A stretch of DNA of 64,000 nt from Erythrobacter longus (GTDB taxonomy: Bacteria; Pseudomonadota; Alphaproteobacteria; Sphingomonadales; Sphingomonadaceae). Position numbers and translations under genes: made by a program. Within the stretch, counting starts at the first letter, position 1. Each line of letters starts with the position of its first letter. Below are positions 1 to 9,258 of the stretch, in pieces. Under the pieces are notes generated by a model, which was given only the letters and a program-made list of their open reading frames with translations, was not told the origin of the DNA and made no database searches. The stretch lies in contig NZ_JMIW01000009.1 of the NCBI RefSeq assembly GCF_000715015.1, forward strand, positions 1 to 64,000, in the 5' to 3' direction.

Positions 1-1791
1 GCCAATGGTCTCGAATCCTCAGCCATCGGCTACGAGAACCTCGCCGACGGCTTCGGTGCATCGGCGCTCGGCGGCGAAAACGAGGCGACCAACCAGTTCG
101 CCAGCGCAGTTGGCTGGGCCAACACGGCGAGCGGGCAGAACAGCCTTGCAGCCGGACGCGGCAATCAGGCGACGGGCCTCAACTCTGCCGCCATCGGCAA
201 CCAGTCCGTGGCATCGGCTGACAGCGCGCTGGCAGTGGGCGATAATGCCCAGGCGACCGGCCTTGGCAGCACCGCCGTTGGCCTTGGCTCAATCGCAAGC
301 GGCGAGGAAGCCTCCGCAGTCGGGGTCCGCGCGACCGCATCCGGGCTCGAATCCTCAGCCTTCGGTTATGAAGTCGTCGCAGACAGCTTCGGCGCGACGG
401 CTCTGGGCGGAGAAAGCTCAGCGACAGCACAATTTGCAACCTCGGTCGGCTGGGCCAACAATGCCAGCGGCGAAAACAGCCTCGCCACCGGACGCGGTAA
501 CCGCGCAACCGGTGCGAACTCCGCCGCCATCGGCAATCAGTCTGTCGCATCAGGCGGCGCCGCACTGGCTGTAGGCGATAACGCCCAGGCAACCGGCACG
601 CGTGCAACTGCTTTAGGCCGCAGCACAAGAGCATCGGACTTGGACACTCTTGCCGCAGGCTCCTTCGCGTCCGCTTCGCAGGAAGAAGCGACCGCGCTTG
701 GAACATTGTCAGTCGCGAGCGCCGCGCAGGCGACCGCAGTCGGCTCGCGCGCTCAAGCAACGGGCGAAGGCAGTCTTGCTGCTGGCTTCCAATCCGCAGC
801 GAGCGGCGAAGAATCCTCGGCAGTCGGCGTTCGCGCGACCGCGCTTGGGCTCGAGTCCTCTGCCTTCGGTTATGAAGTCGTGGCAGACGGCTTTGGCGCA
901 ACCGCGCTCGGCGGGGAAAGCGAGGCGACCGCCCAATTCGCAACGTCTGTAGGCTGGGCCAACACGGCGAGCGGTCAGAACAGCCTCGCCACCGGGCGCG
1001 GCAACCAGGCGACGGGCCTTAACTCCACCGCAATCGGCAACCAGTCGGCAGCATCGGGCGAAAGCGCGGCAGCTGTGGGCGACAACAACATCGCTTCCGG
1101 TCGTCAGTCTGCGGCGCTGGGTTTCACCAACACCGCCAGCGATTTCGGCGCAACGGCTATTGGCGGACGCAATCAGGCGACCGCGCAGTTCGCCACGGCG
1201 GTTGGCTGGGCCAACACCGCATCCGGCGTCAACAGCTTCGCAGGCGGCAACCGTGCAGCGGCAACGGCCGACGGTGCAGTTGCCCTTGGTGACAATGCGG
1301 CGGCCTCGGCAGCCTCAAGCGTTGCTCTTGGCGCGGGCTCCATCGCTGACGAGGAGAACGTCGTTTCGGTCGGTTCTGCCACAAACCAGCGCCGGGTCGT
1401 CAATGTCGCGGCAGGCACCGCAGCAAACGATGCCGTCAATCTGGGTCAGTTCCAAGCTGGGCTCGATGCTCAGGCGCTGCAATTGCAGGGCGCATTCAAC
1501 ACTCAGTTCGCCGATCTGTCCGCCGGCTTGGCCGATCTCGATTTCCGACTGGAGGACGCGGTTGACGATTCCAATGCAGGGATCGCGGGCGCCATGGCCG
1601 TTGCAAGCATTCCCCAGCCGATGAACGCAGGCCGCACCATGATCGGCATGGGCACCGCCACATGGGGCGGCGAGGTCGCCTTCTCCTTCGGTGCCTCGCA
1701 CGCGATGGAAGACGCGGTCATCAAGGTGGGCGCAACCGTCGACGGTCGCGGCAATGCCGGCGCGAATGCCGGGATCGGTATTCAGTTCTAG
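1..1791 (+). CDS. YadA-like trimeric autotransporter adhesin, C-terminal part (5' truncated)
   Basis: The reading frame is open from base 1, so the gene starts outside the window. At least 596 codons are present. Most of the visible protein is a run of short head repeats of the YadA/Hep_Hag type (alternating S-x-A-x-G patterns such as SSAFGYEVVAD, ATALGGES and TSVGWANTASG). Larger modules of about 165 residues recur and are similar at the DNA level near 1-230, 340-560 and 840-1060. After about residue 460 comes a neck (VVNVAAGTAANDAVNLGQF), then a coiled-coil stalk, and finally a roughly 70-residue beta-barrel anchor beginning near AGIAGAMAVASIPQ and ending in Phe. In this family three anchors form a 12-strand outer-membrane pore that displays the trimeric head. 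Adhesion or autoaggregation is inferred from the family; the target is unknown. The N-terminal signal peptide lies outside the window. Confidence 0.9.
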   Translation, partial: ANGLESSAIGYENLADGFGASALGGENEATNQFASAVGWANTASGQNSLAAGRGNQATGLNSAAIGNQSVASADSALAVGDNAQATGLGSTAVGLGSIASGEEASAVGVRATASGLESSAFGYEVVADSFGATALGGESSATAQFATSVGWANNASGENSLATGRGNRATGANSAAIGNQSVASGGAALAVGDNAQATGTRATALGRSTRASDLDTLAAGSFASASQEEATALGTLSVASAAQATAVGSRAQATGEGSLAAGFQSAASGEESSAVGVRATALGLESSAFGYEVVADGFGATALGGESEATAQFATSVGWANTASGQNSLATGRGNQATGLNSTAIGNQSAASGESAAAVGDNNIASGRQSAALGFTNTASDFGATAIGGRNQATAQFATAVGWANTASGVNSFAGGNRAAATADGAVALGDNAAASAASSVALGAGSIADEENVVSVGSATNQRRVVNVAAGTAANDAVNLGQFQAGLDAQALQLQGAFNTQFADLSAGLADLDFRLEDAVDDSNAGIAGAMAVASIPQPMNAGRTMIGMGTATWGGEVAFSFGASHAMEDAVIKVGATVDGRGNAGANAGIGIQF

Positions 1792-1815
1792 CCACCGGTT
1801 GCTCATCCAGAGCGA

Positions 1816-1850
1816 AAGGGGGCGACCCGGTGCGGTCGCCCCCTTTTTTT
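1816..1850 (+). terminator. Rho-independent terminator of the adhesin gene
   Basis: About 25 bases after the adhesin stop codon, the arms gggggcgacc and ggtcgccccc form a perfect GC-rich stem with a short loop. A run of seven T follows directly. Confidence 0.9.
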
Positions 1851-2228
1851 GCGGCATTTTGAGCCCTTTTACGCGGCATAGGCGTGAAGGACGGGGCTTA
1901 AGCGAGCCGCGCCAAATCCGGTCTTTCTTCAACGAGTTCGATTATAAGAAAACACTGCACGGGAAGGTTCAACAGAAGACCCCGGATGCATCGCACGAAG
2001 CCTTTGGCGCGACGCCAGTTACAACCTAGCTCTATAGACAAGCTACTCCACGAGACACCCAGCAACTACGGCTAGCTGCAATCTCGCCCGAAAAGGTTAC
2101 GCAGCTCAGCTCTGGCAGATGACAGGAGATTTGAGCGCGGTGGCGCAGTCGAACCGAGAGAACCTCAAGCGCGAGCGTCCCACCGTTTTGTCACAGCGGG
2201 CAAGCTTTGCTGTCAAGGGATAGAAGTC
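1851..2228. other. Intergenic stretch without a recognised gene
   Basis: About 380 bases between the adhesin terminator and tRNA-Gln. No ORF here has a plausible ribosome binding site or family resemblance. No clear promoter, hairpin or repeat was recognised. It may be decayed sequence, which is common next to tRNA genes. Confidence 0.4.
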
Positions 2229-2302
2229 TGGATGCCCCGTGAGGATTCGAACCTCAATTGACGGAGTCAGAGTCCGTAGTCTTACCATTAGACGACGGGG
2301 CA
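2229..2302 (-). tRNA. tRNA-Gln (anticodon CTG)
   Basis: Read on the minus strand, the gene begins TGCCCCGTCGTC and ends with an encoded CCA. The 7-bp acceptor stem is TGCCCCG/CGGGGCA. The D loop carries TAATGGTAAGA. The anticodon stem ACGGA/TCCGT encloses the loop CTCTGAC, which gives anticodon CTG, reading CAG codons. The T arm contains GGTTCGAATCC. Every stem of the cloverleaf pairs, and the length is 74 nt including CCA. Confidence 0.96.
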
Positions 2303-2360
2303 AGAGCCGCGCGCCTCTAGCCCGTGCAAATGCACGGGTCAAGCAGGGCGAATCGCGTGC

Positions 2361-4277
2361 CTAGTACCGCTTGTCGCCTTTGGGTTTCGGCTTTTTCCCA
2401 GCTCCGCCTTTGTAATCGGCTCCGGCTTTCTTGGCTCCGGTGCCTTTACCCGGTGCGCCTTTATCCTTGCGGTCAAACTTGGGCTTTGCGCCAAAGGGTT
2501 TGCCGCCTTCAAATGGTGCAGCGCGGTCATCCGGGCGTTTGCCCCGAGGGCCTTTGTCGCCCCTGGCGCCTTTGGGACCCTTTTCCCAATTGCCGCCGCC
2601 TTTGCGAAATGGTTTTGCAAAAGCCTTGGGCCCGCCGTGCTTGCGGTTGCTGCGCGCCTCCATGCGGGGGCCTTCAGCCGATTCCTCAATCGGAATATCG
2701 TCCTGCTTGTCGCCGCTGTTTTCTGTTTGCTGCAAGCTTTGCGCAAAAGCGGGTGCCACGGCGCGCGGAACCTGGAACCACGTTTCATCAGGGCCCACAC
2801 GGATCGCACCGATTTCATTGCGAGTAATCCCCCCGCGCCTGCAGATCAGCGGCAGGATCCAGCGCGGCTCAGCGCTCTGACGCCGGCCCACGCCCATCTT
2901 GTACCATACGATATCTTCAAAGCCGTCGCGGCGACGTTCTTCCTTGGCCTTTTCATGCGCCTGGGGTGTGTTTGCCATCAACTCTTCGGGTTGAGGCATC
3001 TTGGCGCGGTGCGCTTTGACCAGCGCTGCAGCGATATCCTCTGGTGCCATTTGCTCCAAAAGCTCAGCTGCAATCGCCCGGTCATCGTCCTCATATTCGG
3101 CAGGCGCGGTGAGAGCCTCCATCAGACGGACATGATCTTTCTTGGCAATAGCTTCGGGCGTTGGCGCGCCCATCCACTGCGCCTCGATTTTCGCACCGCG
3201 AAGCATGCTTTCAAGACGGCGGCGACGGTTGAACGGCACCAGAATTGCTGCTGTGCCTTTCTTGCCTGCGCGCCCTGTGCGCCCCGAACGGTGTTGCAGC
3301 GTTTCGGCATCGCGCGGGGCCTCTGCATGGATCACAAGGCTAAGCGAGGGAAGGTCGATGCCGCGTGCAGCAACATCGGTCGCAACGCACACTTGCGCAC
3401 GCCGGTCCCGCATCGCCTGCAGCGCCTGATTGCGTTCTGATTGGGAGTGCTCCCCAGACAGCGCCACGACCCCAAACCCGCGGTTTTGCAAGGTTGCGTG
3501 AAGCCGTCTCACGCTGTCGCGGGTCGCACAAAAACAAATCGCCGTTTCGGGATCGTGAAAACGCAGCAGATTGACCACAGCCTTCTCGATCTCAGATGGG
3601 CCAACGGTGATCGCCTGATAGCTGATATCGCCATGCCCGCGGTCTTGTCCTGCAAGAGAGAGCCTGAGCGCATCGCTTTGGTAGCGTTCTGCCAAACGCA
3701 CAATCGCACGCGGCAAAGTCGCCGAGAACAACAGCGTGCGGCGTGTTTCGGGCGCGGCATCGAGGATTTCTTCCAGATCATCGCGAAAGCCCATATCGAG
3801 CATTTCGTCCGCTTCATCGAGCACCACGCCCACCAGGCCCGACAGATCAAGCGAGCCGCGATTGAGGTGATCTTTCAACCGCCCCGGCGTACCCACCACG
3901 ATGGCTGGACCTGAACGCAAATTGCGACGCTCTTTGCTGGCATCCATGCCGCCGACACAGGTTGCGATGCGAAGCCCCACTTTGGCATAAAGCCAGCTCA
4001 GTTCGCGGCTGACCTGCAAAGCGAGTTCGCGGGTTGGCGCAATGACCAAGGCGAGCGGTTTTTCGGTAAGCGGTGTGCCGCGAATTTCGCTTAAGATCTC
4101 ATCGGACAATGCAAGGCCGAATGCCACAGTCTTGCCGGACCCGGTTTGCGCAGAGACGAGCAAATCCCGGCCCTTTGCTTCAGAATCGATGACGGCTGCT
4201 TGAACTGAAGTCGGAGCCGAATAGCCGCGTTCGACCAAAGCCTCGCCCAAAAGTGGCGGTAGTGTTTCAAAAGACAT
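2361..4277 (-). CDS. DEAD-box ATP-dependent RNA helicase with DbpA-type RNA-binding domain
   Basis: 638 aa. The N-terminal RecA core shows a Q motif, motif I AQTGSGKT, Ia PTREL, motif II in VLDEADEMLDMGF and SAT in LLFSATLP. The second RecA domain ends in HRSGRTGRAG. After about residue 430 comes a DbpA-like RNA-binding fold (DIVWYKMGVGRRQSAEPRWI...). A long Lys/Gly/Pro-rich basic tail follows, probably for nonspecific RNA contact. Such proteins remodel structured RNA during ribosome assembly or cold adaptation. The start at MSFETLPPL is preferred because the helicase homology begins there; an in-frame ATG eight codons upstream (4301) is possible. The exact paralogue (DeaD-, CsdA- or DbpA-like) is not settled. 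Confidence 0.92.
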   Translation of the reverse strand: MSFETLPPLLGEALVERGYSAPTSVQAAVIDSEAKGRDLLVSAQTGSGKTVAFGLALSDEILSEIRGTPLTEKPLALVIAPTRELALQVSRELSWLYAKVGLRIATCVGGMDASKERRNLRSGPAIVVGTPGRLKDHLNRGSLDLSGLVGVVLDEADEMLDMGFRDDLEEILDAAPETRRTLLFSATLPRAIVRLAERYQSDALRLSLAGQDRGHGDISYQAITVGPSEIEKAVVNLLRFHDPETAICFCATRDSVRRLHATLQNRGFGVVALSGEHSQSERNQALQAMRDRRAQVCVATDVAARGIDLPSLSLVIHAEAPRDAETLQHRSGRTGRAGKKGTAAILVPFNRRRRLESMLRGAKIEAQWMGAPTPEAIAKKDHVRLMEALTAPAEYEDDDRAIAAELLEQMAPEDIAAALVKAHRAKMPQPEELMANTPQAHEKAKEERRRDGFEDIVWYKMGVGRRQSAEPRWILPLICRRGGITRNEIGAIRVGPDETWFQVPRAVAPAFAQSLQQTENSGDKQDDIPIEESAEGPRMEARSNRKHGGPKAFAKPFRKGGGNWEKGPKGARGDKGPRGKRPDDRAAPFEGGKPFGAKPKFDRKDKGAPGKGTGAKKAGADYKGGAGKKPKPKGDKRY

Positions 4278-4554
4278 GTAATTTCGCTTGGGTAAGCGCA
4301 CATTTTGCGTGCGCAGGAATAAAAGAGGTATGAGAAAGGCGCATACTTAGCATGCGGTCCAAACCGGCAAACGCCAGCGCCAATGGCACCCGTGAGAAAG
4401 CCCCTTAGCGGTATTGCACAGCTTTGGCTCCATTTATTTTGCGAAATGCGCGTTGCAGGCCACCAAGCTTGCTTGCTCTTGGTCGCCTCATCGTTTAGCT
4501 CTGGCGGCAGGTGCCGATGCAAAATACGCAGTCGGTGATATGAAAGAATGACTT

Positions 4555-5898
4555 ATGGCGGATCAGCTTCCGCCGGACGATAATAAAAGAGCTGGCAAAA
4601 GACGGAGCAGCAGGTCCGGCAAAGTTGCCGATTTTCGGTATAAACGCTCTAGCCAGCACAAAAAGGCGGCCCCCAAAGGTGCCGGCCAAACCCGCAGTGA
4701 ACAAAAGCGGGGTGGTTCGAACAGACGCGGGCAAAATGCCAATCGCGCGAGCTCTAGTCGCGAAGGGTCCAACCTCGCACCAGCCGATCGGGCCGAGGCC
4801 CTTCCCAATCAACACGGCAAGGGTGGAAAGCCCTCTTCGTTTGCTGGTGGATACAGATCCGGCGAGGCGTATGCTGCACTGGATTTGGGGACGAACAATT
4901 GCCGCTTGCTGATCGCAAGGCCTTCAGGGGGCGATTTCACCGTCATTGACGCCTTTAGCCGGGTCGTAAAACTGGGCGAAGATTTGACCTCATCGGGCCG
5001 GCTTTCCGACGAAGCAATGGAACGCACGATGAGCGCACTTTCGGTGTGCGCGGAAAAGCTGCGCCGCCGCAATGTCCGCCTTGCCCGGTCGGTCGCAACC
5101 GAGGCTTGTCGACGGGCATCCAATGGCGAAGCCTTTATTGAGCGGGTCCGCCGCGAGACAGGGATCGCGCTCGACATCATCAGCGCCGAAGAAGAAGCGC
5201 GCCTTGCGGTTCTGGGTTGCCATATCCTGCTCGAAGCGGGCGAAGGCCCGGCGGTCATATTTGATATTGGCGGGGGTTCGACCGAGCTCGTCCTGCTCGA
5301 GCCCGGCGAGAAAATCCCCCACATAATCGACTGGCAAAGCGTGCCTTGGGGTGTGGTCTCGCTCACCGATACGGTGCAGCCGGTGCAAGATGATGGCCTA
5401 TCGCCAACAGAGGCGCGGCTTGCGCGCTATGCCGAAATGCGCCGCGTGGTCTCTGAAAGCTTTGCACCTTTTGCGCGGCGAATTGCGGGCGCCAGCAAGG
5501 CGGACGACATCCGGCTTTTAGGGACCAGCGGAACCGTCACCACCCTTGCCAGCCTTCACCTTGAATTGCCGCATTATGACCGTAAGGCGGTCGACGGATT
5601 GATCGTCCCCTCCCAATCCATGCGCGAGATCACCAACCGCCTTTCGGGAATGTCCCCGGAAGAGCGAAGCCAACTGCCTTGCATTGGCAATGACCGCGCT
5701 GACCTGGTGGTGGCGGGCTGTGCTATCTTGGAGTCGATCCTTGATCTATGGCCTGCACCAAGGCTGGGCGTTGCCGATCGCGGCATTCGCGAAGGTATCT
5801 TGCGCAGCATGATGGCAGCAGAGCTTGATAGTCAAAACGGTCGCCACGCATTGCAGGGCGCAAAACCGGGCGATCCAGAAAAAAGAGCAACGGGATAG
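4555..5898 (+). CDS. Ppx/GppA family exopolyphosphatase / pppGpp phosphatase
   Basis: 447 aa. The ASKHA-fold phosphatase domain starts near residue 106 with the nucleotide-binding motif AALDLGTNNCRLL. It includes the acidic E-A-R segment (SAEEEARLAV), FDIGGGSTELV near residue 237, and LLGTSGTVTTLASLHL. The family hydrolyses terminal phosphates of polyphosphate or pppGpp. The first 100 residues are extra: a low-complexity, strongly basic extension rich in Lys, Arg, Ser and Gly. The gene is followed by rlmE with only a 4-base gap, so the two are probably co-transcribed. A start nearer residue 100 cannot be excluded, but the basic N-terminus is in frame and has an ATG. Confidence 0.9.
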   Translation: MADQLPPDDNKRAGKRRSSRSGKVADFRYKRSSQHKKAAPKGAGQTRSEQKRGGSNRRGQNANRASSSREGSNLAPADRAEALPNQHGKGGKPSSFAGGYRSGEAYAALDLGTNNCRLLIARPSGGDFTVIDAFSRVVKLGEDLTSSGRLSDEAMERTMSALSVCAEKLRRRNVRLARSVATEACRRASNGEAFIERVRRETGIALDIISAEEEARLAVLGCHILLEAGEGPAVIFDIGGGSTELVLLEPGEKIPHIIDWQSVPWGVVSLTDTVQPVQDDGLSPTEARLARYAEMRRVVSESFAPFARRIAGASKADDIRLLGTSGTVTTLASLHLELPHYDRKAVDGLIVPSQSMREITNRLSGMSPEERSQLPCIGNDRADLVVAGCAILESILDLWPAPRLGVADRGIREGILRSMMAAELDSQNGRHALQGAKPGDPEKRATG

Positions 5899-5902
5899 AG
5901 CA

Positions 5903-6568
5903 ATGACACGATCAGGCCGCGATCCCGAAAAACGGGTTAGAACCGCTAAAAAGCGCACGGAAAGTTCCACTCGCTGGCTGCAACGCCAGCTCAATGACCC
6001 CTATGTGAAAAAGGCCAAAGCCGACGGCTATCGCAGCAGAGCAGCGTACAAGCTGATCGAGCTGGACGAGAAATTCAGCCTTATTCGCGGATCTAGACGT
6101 GTGGTCGATCTTGGCATTGCACCGGGCGGATGGAGCCAGGTTGTGCGCGTTAAAGCGCCCAAGGCGCAGGTTGTTGGAATAGACCTCTTGCCAACAGAGC
6201 CCATCGAAGGGGTCACCATCTTTGAGATGGACTTTATGGATGATGCGGCCCCTGCGCGGCTTGAAGAAGCGCTTGGCGGGCCGCCCGATCTGGTCTTGTC
6301 AGATATGGCCGCAAACACCGTAGGCCATAAGCAAACCGACCACCTTCGTACGATGGGACTGGTCGAGGCTGGCGCGTGGTTTGCGGTTGAGACGCTTGAT
6401 AAAGGCGGGGCGTTCGTTGCCAAAGTGCTGGCCGGCGGGACCGATGCTGATCTGCTCAAACTGCTGAAATCGCATTTTAAAACGGTCAAGCACGCCAAAC
6501 CCCCCGCGAGCCGCAAGGACTCATCGGAATGGTATGTTGTCGCTCAAGGATTTAAAGGGCGCGAATAG
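5903..6568 (+). CDS. rlmE: 23S rRNA (uridine-2'-O)-methyltransferase RlmE (FtsJ)
   Basis: 221 aa. It transfers methyl from S-adenosylmethionine to the 2'-OH of U2552 of 23S rRNA. The protein has the RrmJ layout: a basic N-terminus, RAAYKL (first Lys of the K-D-K-E tetrad), DLGIAPGGWSQV (SAM site), LSDMAANT (Asp), FVAKVLAGG (Lys) and SSEWYVVAQGF (Glu). The start at 5903 follows GGGATAGAGCA and sits 4 bases after the Ppx/GppA stop. The pairing of ppx/gppA with rlmE recurs in Sphingomonadales. Confidence 0.96.
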   Translation: MTRSGRDPEKRVRTAKKRTESSTRWLQRQLNDPYVKKAKADGYRSRAAYKLIELDEKFSLIRGSRRVVDLGIAPGGWSQVVRVKAPKAQVVGIDLLPTEPIEGVTIFEMDFMDDAAPARLEEALGGPPDLVLSDMAANTVGHKQTDHLRTMGLVEAGAWFAVETLDKGGAFVAKVLAGGTDADLLKLLKSHFKTVKHAKPPASRKDSSEWYVVAQGFKGRE

Positions 6569-6577
6569 AACGCGCCC
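6557..6577. terminator. Hairpin at the rlmE 3' end
   Basis: The perfect arms gggcgcg and cgcgccc enclose the rlmE stop codon between two convergent genes. No T-run follows, so it is a weak or bidirectional terminator, or an RNA-stabilising hairpin. Confidence 0.45.
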
Positions 6578-6626
6578 TCATTAAATCTGCCTGCCCAAAT
6601 CGGCCCCGCAGGCTCAACTCGAAAAT

Positions 6627-7298
6627 TTAGCTTGCGGCTGTTTCTGCGGTTTCTTCTGAAGTCGCTTCGGCTTCAGCTGCGCCTTCTTCTGCCCCTGCTT
6701 CGGCGGCTTCATCCGAAGCCGGCTCTGCTTCTTCTTCAGCAGCAGCAGGCACAAATTCCGGCACAGGGATATTTGACCCAAAGGTGTTGAGATAAAGCGC
6801 AATCGCTGCACGATCTTCAATCTTCGAGAGGCCAGCAAAGCCCATGCTGGTGCCGTCGATGTATCCGCGTGGGTTTGCGAGCCACTGGTTCATCTCTTCC
6901 CAGCCCCAATTGCCGCCAGCACCGCTTATTGCGCTGGAGTAACCAAAGCTCGGATTGTGCCCGAATTTTGCTCCCATCACGCCGTAAAGGTTGGGACCAA
7001 CGCCGTTGGCACCGCCTTGTTCAACGCTATGACAGGCTGCGCATTTGGCGAAGGCTTTCTCACCGTCTGCTGGTGTGACAGAGGCGAGAGCCTCAGCGAA
7101 GCTGATCTCCGCCGGACCGCTGCCGGTTTCTTCGACGCCTTCGATAATATAGCCGAGCGTTTCAGGACGCTCAGGGTTGTCAGCGTGGAAATACTTCCCG
7201 CTCAGAATCGAAAGACCAAGCCCAAGGGCTGCTGCAAAAAGCACCCAGCCTGCTGCGGTGTTAAAAAGATCGCCTGATCCTGCGTCTTTATCTGACAT
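6627..7298 (-). CDS. Membrane-anchored class I c-type cytochrome (CycM/c552-like)
   Basis: 223 aa. One N-terminal transmembrane segment (AAGWVLFAAALGLGLSILSG) anchors a periplasmic haem domain containing CAACH (haem attachment) and a later Met in DGTSMGFAGL as probable sixth ligand. Residues after about 180 are an Ala/Glu-rich acidic tail. This domain type passes electrons from the bc1 complex to terminal oxidase. The start at 7298 is chosen because AGGA precedes it at normal distance; an ATG seven codons upstream (7319) is the alternative. It diverges from pheA. Confidence 0.88.
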   Translation of the reverse strand: MSDKDAGSGDLFNTAAGWVLFAAALGLGLSILSGKYFHADNPERPETLGYIIEGVEETGSGPAEISFAEALASVTPADGEKAFAKCAACHSVEQGGANGVGPNLYGVMGAKFGHNPSFGYSSAISGAGGNWGWEEMNQWLANPRGYIDGTSMGFAGLSKIEDRAAIALYLNTFGSNIPVPEFVPAAAEEEAEPASDEAAEAGAEEGAAEAEATSEETAETAAS

Positions 7299-7485
7299 AT
7301 TTGCGTTGTCCTGTGTCATCCCGGCGCCCCCATAATCTGGCCTTTCTCACTTCGCAAGGTGAAACGCATCATCATATGGTGCATGAATTACAATATCCCG
7401 CTTACGATAATCCTTTTCACAAGCCTGTGACTTCATACCTAAGGCTTGCCACTGATTGGCCCGGAGGATAGCACTGCGCGCCAAT

Positions 7486-8406
7486 ATGATGGACTTCCCA
7501 GAACTTGCGCTCCCCATTATCGAGGAAATGCGCGAAGCCGCCAAGCTGAACCCTGCCAATGCAATCGCGTTTCAAGGCTCGCCAGGAGCCAATTCGCACC
7601 GCGCCGCCCTGGAAGCGCGCCCGGATATGGCGCCGCTGCCCTGCTATGGCTTTGTGAACGCGCTGGATGCGGTTAAGTCGGGAGAGGCGGGCCAAGCCAT
7701 TATTCCGATTGAAAATTCCCACAACGGGCGGGTGGCGGACATTCACTTCCTTCTGCCTGAAAGCGGCCTGTCGATTGTGGGTGAGTATTTCCTGCCGATC
7801 CACCACGCGCTGATGGCGCCTGCGCCCCAAAAGGATGAGGCGCGCCCTACTCTTAAATCGATCAAAGCCGCATACAGCCACCCACAAGCATTGGGCCAAT
7901 CGCGCGCCTTCCTGCGCGAACACGATATCGTCCCGCTGAATTTTATCGATACAGCTGGCGCGGCTGCTCATGTGGCGGAGCTTGGCGATCCGACAATTGG
8001 CGCGATTTCGCCTGCGATTTCAGCACAGCTTTATGGGCTCGATATCGTGCAGGACCATGTTGAAGACGCGGCCGACAATATGACGCGGTTTGTGATTCTT
8101 GCTGACAAGCCCACGTTCCTGTCGGTTGATCCGAGCAAGCCAGCAATGACGACCTTTATCTTTGAGGTGAAGAACATTCCCGCCGCGCTTTACAAAGTCC
8201 TTGGCGGCTTTGCCACGAACGGCGTCAACATGACGAAACTGGAAAGCTATCAGGTGGGCGCAAGCTTTTCAGCGACGCGCTTTTACGCTGACATCATCGG
8301 TTTGCCCGGCGATCCTGCGGTTGACCGCGCATTGGAGGAATGTGCATTTCATTCCAAAGAATTGCGAATTCTTGGGACCTATGAACAGGCAAGAAAGCGC
8401 GGGTAG
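7486..8406 (+). CDS. pheA: Prephenate dehydratase
   Basis: 306 aa. It converts prephenate to phenylpyruvate in phenylalanine synthesis. The periplasmic-binding-like catalytic domain shows FQGSPGANSH, PIENSHNGRVADIHFLL and the conserved TRF motif in NMTRFVIL. A C-terminal ACT domain (FIFEVKNIPAALYKVLGGFA, then NMTKLESY) is the expected site of Phe feedback inhibition. There is no chorismate mutase domain, as in other alphaproteobacterial stand-alone enzymes. Start choice is uncertain: GGAGG at 7462-7466 is far from the ATG at 7486 but well spaced to an in-frame CTG at 7474, and an in-frame TTG lies at 7456. Confidence 0.93.
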   Translation: MMDFPELALPIIEEMREAAKLNPANAIAFQGSPGANSHRAALEARPDMAPLPCYGFVNALDAVKSGEAGQAIIPIENSHNGRVADIHFLLPESGLSIVGEYFLPIHHALMAPAPQKDEARPTLKSIKAAYSHPQALGQSRAFLREHDIVPLNFIDTAGAAAHVAELGDPTIGAISPAISAQLYGLDIVQDHVEDAADNMTRFVILADKPTFLSVDPSKPAMTTFIFEVKNIPAALYKVLGGFATNGVNMTKLESYQVGASFSATRFYADIIGLPGDPAVDRALEECAFHSKELRILGTYEQARKRG

Positions 8407-8469
8407 GCTTCGCCGCCACCGTTCTTTGAAAGGATTTGCCCGAATTAGTGTGATTTAGCGCGCTTAAGT

Positions 8470-9258
8470 GTGTTGCTTGCACTGGCAAGCCATGCCACCA
8501 CTGAAATCGGGATGGCGATTACTTCTCCGACAACCACGCAGCCACAAGAAGCGAGCGCGAGCAACGTGCCTGAGGGTATTGGTGTGCCTGAGCAGATCAA
8601 CGCGCCCAGTGGCTGGCGCGAATTGCGCAATGATAGCGATATCCAGTTCGATGAATTTGCCATGGCCCCGCCCGAGGTGCGCGAACCGAGCTGGTTTGAC
8701 GGCATCTTCCGCGCAATCGGAGAGTTTTTGGGTTGGATCTTGGGCCCCGTGGGTGAATTGCTGGCTCGCAATTGGAGCGTTATCCAATGGGTAATCCTCG
8801 GCCTTCTTGCCCTGTTCGTGCTCTATTGGATCGCGCGCAGTATTGGGCCACTGGCCAAATCACGCGCTGATGCGAAGGCAAAGGCTGCGGCTGCGGCAAG
8901 CGATCCCGAATGGCAACCCAGCGAATCTGAAAGCATGGCGCTTCTCGAAGATGCAGACCGATTGGCCGCTGAGGGGCGCTTTGATGAAGCAACCCACTTG
9001 CTTCTGAAACGCAGCGTCAGCCAGATCGCAGGCGCACGGCCTGATTGGGTCGACCCCAGCAGTACCGCAAGAGAGCTTGCCGCGCTTCCTGCACTCTCGG
9101 CCCCGGCACGCGGCGCTTTCAAGACGATTGCGGAACAGGTGGAGCGCAGCCTTTTTGCTTTACGCCGCCTTGACCGAGGCGATTGGGAAGCGGCCCGCGC
9201 GGCCTATGCCGACTTTGCGCGCCAGTCGATCGAAAGCAAGCAGGAGGCTTCCGCATGA
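8470..9258 (+). CDS. DUF4129 domain membrane protein, first gene of the MoxR operon
   Basis: 262 aa from a GTG start; an ATG at 8512 is the alternative. The N-terminal third is Thr/Pro-rich and probably extracytoplasmic. One clear transmembrane helix (WVILGLLALFVLYWIARSI) lies near residue 110. The C-terminal cytoplasmic part resembles DUF4129 (ATHLLLKRSV... ARELAALPAL... AAYADFA), a domain often found beside transglutaminase-like, MoxR and DUF58 proteins. The stop overlaps the next start (ATGA). The biochemical role is unknown. Confidence 0.75.
   Translation: MLLALASHATTEIGMAITSPTTTQPQEASASNVPEGIGVPEQINAPSGWRELRNDSDIQFDEFAMAPPEVREPSWFDGIFRAIGEFLGWILGPVGELLARNWSVIQWVILGLLALFVLYWIARSIGPLAKSRADAKAKAAAAASDPEWQPSESESMALLEDADRLAAEGRFDEATHLLLKRSVSQIAGARPDWVDPSSTARELAALPALSAPARGAFKTIAEQVERSLFALRRLDRGDWEAARAAYADFARQSIESKQEASA

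Noticed and set aside
2106..2342. 78-aa ORF across the tRNA-Gln gene
   Set aside because: It overlaps the tRNA completely and has no coding evidence.
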